In this document: positions 61,275-64,000 of the stretch, piece by piece
How positions within the stretch are numbered: the stretch's first letter is position 1
Layout: each line of letters starts with the position of its first letter
Assembly (NCBI GenBank): GCA_032191485.1
Contig: JAVDOI010000019.1
Location: 11,129,784 to 11,193,783 of the forward strand
DNA length: 64,000 nt
Reading direction: 5' to 3'
Origin: Leptoclinus maculatus
Lineage: Eukaryota > Chordata > Actinopteri > Perciformes > Stichaeidae
Notes under the pieces: generated by a model
What the model saw: only the letters and a program-made list of their open reading frames with translations
Database searches by the model: none
Told to the model about the DNA's origin: nothing
Translations under genes and position numbers: made by a program

Positions 61275-62425
61275 TGAACAGACAAGACAGAGAGAGGGAG
61301 AGAGAGAGAGAGAGAGATGTGAACAGACAAGACAGAGAGAGAGAGAGAGATGTGAACAGACAAGACAGTGAGAGACATAGAGAGAGAGAGAGAGAGGGAG
61401 AGAGAGAGAGACTCTGCATGCCGTCTGATACTTTGTGACGTTCAAAGATTTCTTCCCCTCAGCGCTCAGGATTACAATTATTCTGCGGGGAAACGGAGGC
61501 GATTGATTAAATCGACCGGGAGCAGAAATGATGATTCAGGTGTCCTGAAAGCTACACAATGGATGTTTCCTGTGTTGTTTAGCTGTGATCTGGATTGAGG
61601 ACAACACGAGCTGGGGTCAGGCTCTGGTCAGAGCAGCGAGGAGGAGGACGTCCAGGCATGAAATGGATTACACACATAGTCGCACTAAGAGGAACAAAGA
61701 ACGATTTGGCACTCGCGTGCAGGCAAGTGAGCGAGACAAAACACACATGAAGACAAAGTGAGTCGGATCAAAGAGGATGTTTGGAGGATTGAGTGTTTTA
61801 GTGTGCTCGGGGACAGCAGATGATGCGACAGCAGGATATTTATGGTGGAAGAGGCTGAATGCAAGTTTTTGCTTAATGTGACAAAAGGAAATGAAGGCAA
61901 GGTGAAAGATAAACGACCATTTTAACCATATTTTAACACTTTATAAAAACAAGATGAATGCATCTGGGCCATGCCAAAGCAGTGTGAACGGAGGCCTAGC
62001 AGCACTTCGGCTGCAGCATAATTCAGACGGCCTCAGTGTGGATAACCCTGAAGGCACGATTGAGGCTATGAATTAGCTCTGACTTGCAGGATCAACAGAC
62101 AAGTTATGTGACGAGCAGGCCACTTGACCTTTGCTTGTCCTTTGGCAATGACGAAGGGCTGAGTAAAAGCCACGGACGTATAGAGAATCGTCAGCAGAGT
62201 TAGTGCGGCGAGGGAGGGACTGAAAAGTAATTTCTAGATCTCATAAAAGGTGTCAAATAAAAAGATTAAAGTCATACTGATTAGCACATACAGTTTGCAC
62301 ACCGCAGCCATTGGTACTAACGTGAAACTGTATTTTAATGATTAAAAAGCAGAAATGGGGACAGTCCGAGTTCTGAAGGCTGGTGCGTGTTACCTGCTTA
62401 GGGGTCTTCCAGGGTGAATAGTGAC
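42545..62425 (-). CDS. magi2: magi2: membrane-associated guanylate kinase, WW and PDZ domain protein 2, 3' part (12 coding exons, 822 aa)
   Basis: MAGI2 (S-SCAM) is a multi-PDZ scaffold under synaptic and podocyte slit-diaphragm membranes (family knowledge). The exons here are 62394-62425, 59106-59325, 56864-56905, 56652-56743, 56142-56334, 54256-54519, 53290-53475, 51879-52095, 50895-51117, 49811-49954, 46610-46748 and 42545-43260. All junctions are GT-AG and in frame, ending in TAA at 42547-42545. In fragment numbering PDZ4 is about 103-190, PDZ5 about 253-342 and PDZ6 about 494-577, each with the GFGF carboxylate-binding loop. A DYRQPP-repeat linker lies at 417-490 and a Ser/Pro/Arg/Lys-rich tail at 586-822. 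MAGI2 rather than MAGI1 or MAGI3 is indicated by the linker SRAIYESR, by VKARQDVKPDIRQPPFTDYR and by the C-terminal PGPWKIPGSDKLPS. The guanylate-kinase, WW and first three PDZ domains lie beyond 64,000. Which teleost ohnolog (a or b) cannot be told. Confidence 0.93.
43267..43294 (+). repeat. (CA)14 abutting the last magi2 splice acceptor
   Basis: In transcript sense this is (TG)14 followed directly by CTCCAG and the last coding exon. It occupies the place of the usual polypyrimidine tract. Confidence 0.95.
43638..43694 (+). repeat. (CT)n microsatellite with CCCT interruptions
   Basis: A pyrimidine-pure CT repeat of about 57 bp in a magi2 intron. In transcript sense it is GA-rich. Confidence 0.95.
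45102..45135 (+). repeat. (CA)n microsatellite
   Basis: A CA run of about 34 bp in a magi2 intron. Confidence 0.95.
46610..46748 (-). CDS. magi2: magi2 exon, C-terminal half of PDZ6 (fragment residues 539-585)
   Basis: The acceptor is CCTGACGTCCAG. The exon encodes VGDQIIEINGESTQNMTHAR, AIELIKSGGRRVRLLLKRG, TGQVPEY. The donor is G|GTAAGT. Conservation with mammalian MAGI2 is near complete. Confidence 0.95.
46749..49810 (-). other. magi2 intron within PDZ6 coding region
   Basis: This is a 3.1-kb intron splitting PDZ6. The part from about 47,280 to 47,640 is AT-rich, free of simple repeats and dense in TAAT/ATTA motifs, which could make it a conserved non-coding element. A short (ATT)n lies near 49,000. 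No coding exon was recognised. Confidence 0.5.
49811..49954 (-). CDS. magi2: magi2 exon, N-terminal half of PDZ6 (fragment residues 491-538)
   Basis: The acceptor is AGCTTTCACAG. The exon encodes DFDFFTVELEKSVKGFGFSI, RGGREYKMDLFVLRLAEDG, PAIRNGRMR. The donor is GTATGT, phase 0. Confidence 0.95.
50895..51117 (-). CDS. magi2: magi2 exon with DYRQPP repeats (fragment residues 416-490)
   Basis: The acceptor is GGTCTGCTAG. The exon reads YRSEVKARQDVKPDIRQPPF followed by about seven degenerate DYRQPP units ending DYRMPPVQ. This Tyr/Pro-rich stretch before PDZ6 is diagnostic of MAGI2. The donor is CAA|GTAAGG. Confidence 0.93.
51879..52095 (-). CDS. magi2: magi2 exon, Pro/Gln/Ser-rich linker (fragment residues 344-416)
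   Basis: The acceptor is TTTTTGAATCCCAG. The exon encodes ISNPPSAPSSEKQSPMAQQH, then a low-complexity run of QPNP/EPNP/QSP motifs and YPHES. It matches the SAPSSEKQSPMAQQ linker of MAGI2. The donor is AG|GTAACA. Confidence 0.93.
52160..52430 (+). repeat. interspersed repeat, copy 2
   Basis: Same family and orientation as 4255-4570, with about 40 identical bases at the start of the shared region. It retains a longer right part (ccataaagcagcgtg..., gggcggggctac, and an end like cttatacagtctgtg). It lies in a magi2 intron. Confidence 0.65.
53290..53475 (-). CDS. magi2: magi2 exon, rest of PDZ5 (fragment residues 282-344)
   Basis: The acceptor is CCCTACAG. The exon reads VPHKIGRIIEGSPADRCGKL, KVGDRILAVNSQSIVNM, PHADIVKLIKDAG, RIIPQE, nearly identical to mammalian MAGI2 as I recall it. 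The donor is G|GTGAGA. A CA repeat follows in the pre-mRNA shortly after the donor. Confidence 0.95.
53820..54115. repeat. candidate interspersed repeat (AAGGTTCT/AGAACC type)
   Basis: The segment contains many ggttct/agaacc motifs (aaggttctacccagaacc, ctaagaaccc, gaaccagtg, tggttctag), as in a fish repeat family I recall. No second copy was identified in this window. Confidence 0.35.
54256..54519 (-). CDS. magi2: magi2 exon, linker and start of PDZ5 (fragment residues 194-282)
   Basis: The acceptor is CCCGCTGCAG. The exon reads ESCPENGRSPGSVSTQHSS, an Ala/Thr/Asn-rich linker, then DVIINRKESEGFGFVIISS of PDZ5 and NRPEAAASN. The donor is A|GTGAGT. The linker is more Ala-rich than the mammalian one I recall. 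Confidence 0.93.
55494..55549 (+). repeat. (GT)n followed by a 24-G run
   Basis: A GT repeat of about 33 bp runs straight into about 24 G in a magi2 intron. A homopolymer this long may be mis-sized by sequencing. Confidence 0.95.
56142..56334 (-). CDS. magi2: magi2 exon, C-terminal half of PDZ4 (fragment residues 130-194)
   Basis: The acceptor is ATGTAATAACAG. The exon reads ILIGAIIEKSPADQDGRLRP, GDELLFVDGIPVVGKPHR, YVIDLMHGAARNGQVNL, completing the PDZ fold. The donor is G|GTGAGC. Confidence 0.95.
56652..56743 (-). CDS. magi2: magi2 exon, N-terminal half of PDZ4 (fragment residues 99-129)
   Basis: The acceptor is TTGCTTCTTCAG. The exon encodes AEYQDMEVHLRRQKSGFGF, then RVLGGDEAGQP. The GFGF loop binds target C-termini. 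The donor is GTGAGTCC, phase 0. The intron to the 42-nt exon is only 120 nt. Confidence 0.93.
56864..56905 (-). CDS. magi2: magi2 42-nt exon, probably optional (fragment residues 85-99)
   Basis: The acceptor is TTTTGTTCTAG and the donor GTAAAC. The exon encodes (Q)PGQPRTVFPVDSS(G), aligning with QVPPRTSFRMDSSG of mammalian MAGI2, a 14-residue segment that as I recall is absent from a shorter annotated isoform. Its 42 nt are divisible by three, so skipping keeps frame (the split codon becomes CGA, Arg). Confidence 0.85.
59106..59325 (-). CDS. magi2: magi2 linker exon (fragment residues 12-85)
   Basis: The acceptor is GCTTTACAG. The exon reads VLEQWESQQGQGSPAQTSL, SAPVIPHHAPFP, then KPDPYDLYEKSRAIYESR, a PDZ3-PDZ4 linker typical of MAGI2. 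The donor is C|GTAAGT, phase 1. Where mammals have EAFDPRKPDPY, this copy has an Ala-Leu repeat before KPDPY, made by a GC-rich hexanucleotide repeat (59166-59186). Confidence 0.92.
61128..61412 (+). repeat. GA-rich minisatellite, units of about 45 bp
   Basis: The string gatgtgaacagacaag recurs six times (61138, 61181, 61226, 61271, 61316, 61349), separated by GA runs. Spacings are 43, 45, 45, 45 and 33 bp. It lies in a magi2 intron; the Ser/Leu/Cys or Arg/Glu reading frames over it are artefacts. Confidence 0.95.
62394..62425 (-). CDS. magi2: magi2 small exon after PDZ3 (fragment residues 1-11)
   Basis: The acceptor is GACATTGCAG and the donor GTAACA. The 32 nt encode (G)HYSPWKTPKQ, matching the FFSPWKTPK segment just after PDZ3 in mammalian MAGI2. 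It is the first exon of this gene inside the window. Confidence 0.85.
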
Positions 62426-64000
62426 CTGCAATGTCGAGAGAACAAAAAAAATGCTTTAGACTGAAAAAGATGGTGGAAACAAGATCATGAGATGGGCGGA
62501 TTAATTTCAGCCGTGAAAGCCAAATTCAGGGTGTTTATGAGGATAATAAAATGAGGGAAAACAACAGAATTGCAGATAAACCACAAAAAATAAATAAGAA
62601 TGTGACGTAAAAAAGTGTGAATGGTAGAAAAGACAAAGAAAAGAACAATTGACTCAAACGGGAGAAAAAGCAGAAGACGGAAACTAAATATGTGCGAGGA
62701 ACAGCTGAGGAGCATGCTCACACAGTGTGAGATGTCTTCATAGTGAACTGATTTAACATGACAGTGATCAACAGGTGGCATGAATGATGTGAACTAATGA
62801 TTTTAAAGGCAGCGATGACTTCATCTTTTGCAATAGCGGTTCGGGTTAGAGTGGGAATTTACTTCTGTTTTGGGATTTTAGGTGAGTTAACATTTTCTGC
62901 ATTGAGATCTCAATAAAGAAAAAATGCCCGGAAATGAATAAGATGACATCCCCAGTTATTGTGTGCGCCAACAATATATGCAAATAAAATGCAAAAAAAG
63001 ATAAATTTCTTTGTATCCTTACATTAGAAAGTACCAAACAATTTCAACCAATACTATCATGACACCCATCAATCAATCAATCTGTCACTTTAAGCAAAGG
63101 GAGGTGTGTGTGGAGCCACAGTCCTCTGTAGCTTCATAGCATGCTACAATCTAAGCCCGCCTACTTTTTAGCAGTCCAATCAAATGCAAAGGTTTTGAAT
63201 CGTCCGACGATTTATCTTTGCACTCCTATAATATTGTCAAAGACGCATTTGTCTTCCTCACAAGCTCACACCTACACTAACCACGATGCAACTCAACCGT
63301 CAACAGCGAGTGTGTTATGCTAATAGCAGCTAATGTAGCCTCAAGCCGCTAGCTTCAAGCGGAGAGCAGCCGCGGGCTACAGACGTCTCTTGCTAACTTC
63401 ACATTTCTTTCATTTTCAAGCTTGTAGCCCCAACCGACACTGACTCAAGTGACATCACTTGAGGGGCTTTATACAATTTGTTTCACAGTAGTAGTTCTAC
63501 ACACTTTGACACTTTGAAATAGCAAAAATAGTACAATATGGTCTTAATATACTAATATCCACAGCTGCTTTAAAAGGGATCCATTCTTTATTTTATATTT
63601 CAACCAAAGTTTCATCATATATCAGCTCCCAGAAGAGCTGGTTTTCTGTTCTCATTGTTACCAAGAGAGGCATTTGTGGATCTGTCATAAATCTGTCAGG
63701 GGCCTCGGCTGTGACAGTGAAAAGGCAGCGGGATTTGAGAATGCTTTCACTTAAGTAGGTTCAGGACGACTGTACCTCACAATACAGTGGTTTGGGTTTG
63801 TAATACAGCGCAGCGAGGTAAAGGCCACACGTTCTCTTTTGACTTTCCCACTCATCTTGCTTTGACCTTTAATAAGGTGCGCCACATTTGTGCTGTTTAC
63901 AACATTGCTCAAGCACACAACACCCAGGCATCTATCTCGGACGGTGAAAGAAAACAATCAGCACAAAGCAAAACAGCAGCAGCTGACATCAGTACGTGGT

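Larger units (their letters stand above)
56906..64000 (-). other. magi2 introns in the PDZ3-PDZ4 linker and upstream sequence
   Basis: The introns are 56906-59105 and 59326-62393, followed by upstream intron sequence from 62426 to the window edge. Contents include (CA)n at about 56977-57014, (GT)n near 57731-57750 and the GA-rich minisatellite at 61128-61412. The stretch 58,660-58,900 is non-repetitive. No magi2 exon was found between 62,426 and 64,000. Confidence 0.55.

Noticed and set aside
60912..61445. A 177-codon minus-strand frame rich in Leu/Ser with CLFTS repeats
   Set aside because: It is the GA-rich minisatellite read in frame, with no start context or homology.
42545..62425. Assignment to magi1 or magi3
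   Set aside because: The VKARQDVKPDIRQPP/DYRQPP linker and the PGPWK..SDKLPS C-terminus are MAGI2 features. The Arg-rich tail of MAGI1 is absent.

Overview
The window is teleost nuclear DNA, most likely from a percomorph fish. The evidence is intron-rich vertebrate genes with GT-AG junctions, dense CA/GA microsatellites, and interspersed repeats of kinds that I recall as common in spiny-rayed fish. No bacterial, viral or organellar genes and no CRISPR array were seen. Two protein-coding genes account for all the coding sequence I can support. Both lie on the minus strand, so they read right to left.

Positions 1-36,700 hold far1, which encodes fatty acyl-CoA reductase 1. Its GC-rich promoter and non-coding first exon are near 36.46-36.70 kb. 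A 15.4-kb first intron and a 10.2-kb second intron precede nine smaller ones. Eleven coding exons between 21,001 and 694 join in frame to exactly 515 codons, the length of human FAR1. The Rossmann GxxGxxG motif, the YxxxK catalytic pair and the hydrophobic C-terminal anchor are all present. The 3' UTR fills 1-693 and may run off the left edge.

Positions 36.7-39.6 kb are intergenic. Positions 39.63-64.0 kb hold the 3' part of magi2, the MAGUK scaffold MAGI2/S-SCAM. Twelve coding exons (62,425 down to 42,545) encode the last 822 residues. They cover the linker after PDZ3, a 42-nt probably optional exon, three PDZ domains (4, 5 and 6 in six-PDZ numbering), a DYRQPP-repeat linker and a long charged C-terminal tail. 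A 3' UTR of about 2.9 kb follows. The guanylate-kinase-like, WW and first three PDZ domains must lie to the right of the window.

The two genes have unrelated jobs: far1 makes fatty alcohols for ether lipids at peroxisomes, and magi2 scaffolds synaptic and slit-diaphragm junctions. They are tandem neighbours about 3 kb apart. The rest is intron and repeat. The most structured non-coding segment is an 870-bp element with perfect terminal inverted repeats and a 4-bp target duplication at 12.08-12.95 kb, apparently inserted into an older repeat and internally rearranged into an inverted pair. Other points of interest are a possible 34-residue N-terminal extension of Far1, a (TG)14 tract at the last magi2 splice acceptor, a (CUG)12 repeat and a C-rich patch in the magi2 3' UTR, and a perfect 18-bp hairpin in far1 intron 1. 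I found no evidence for a wholly new biological system.
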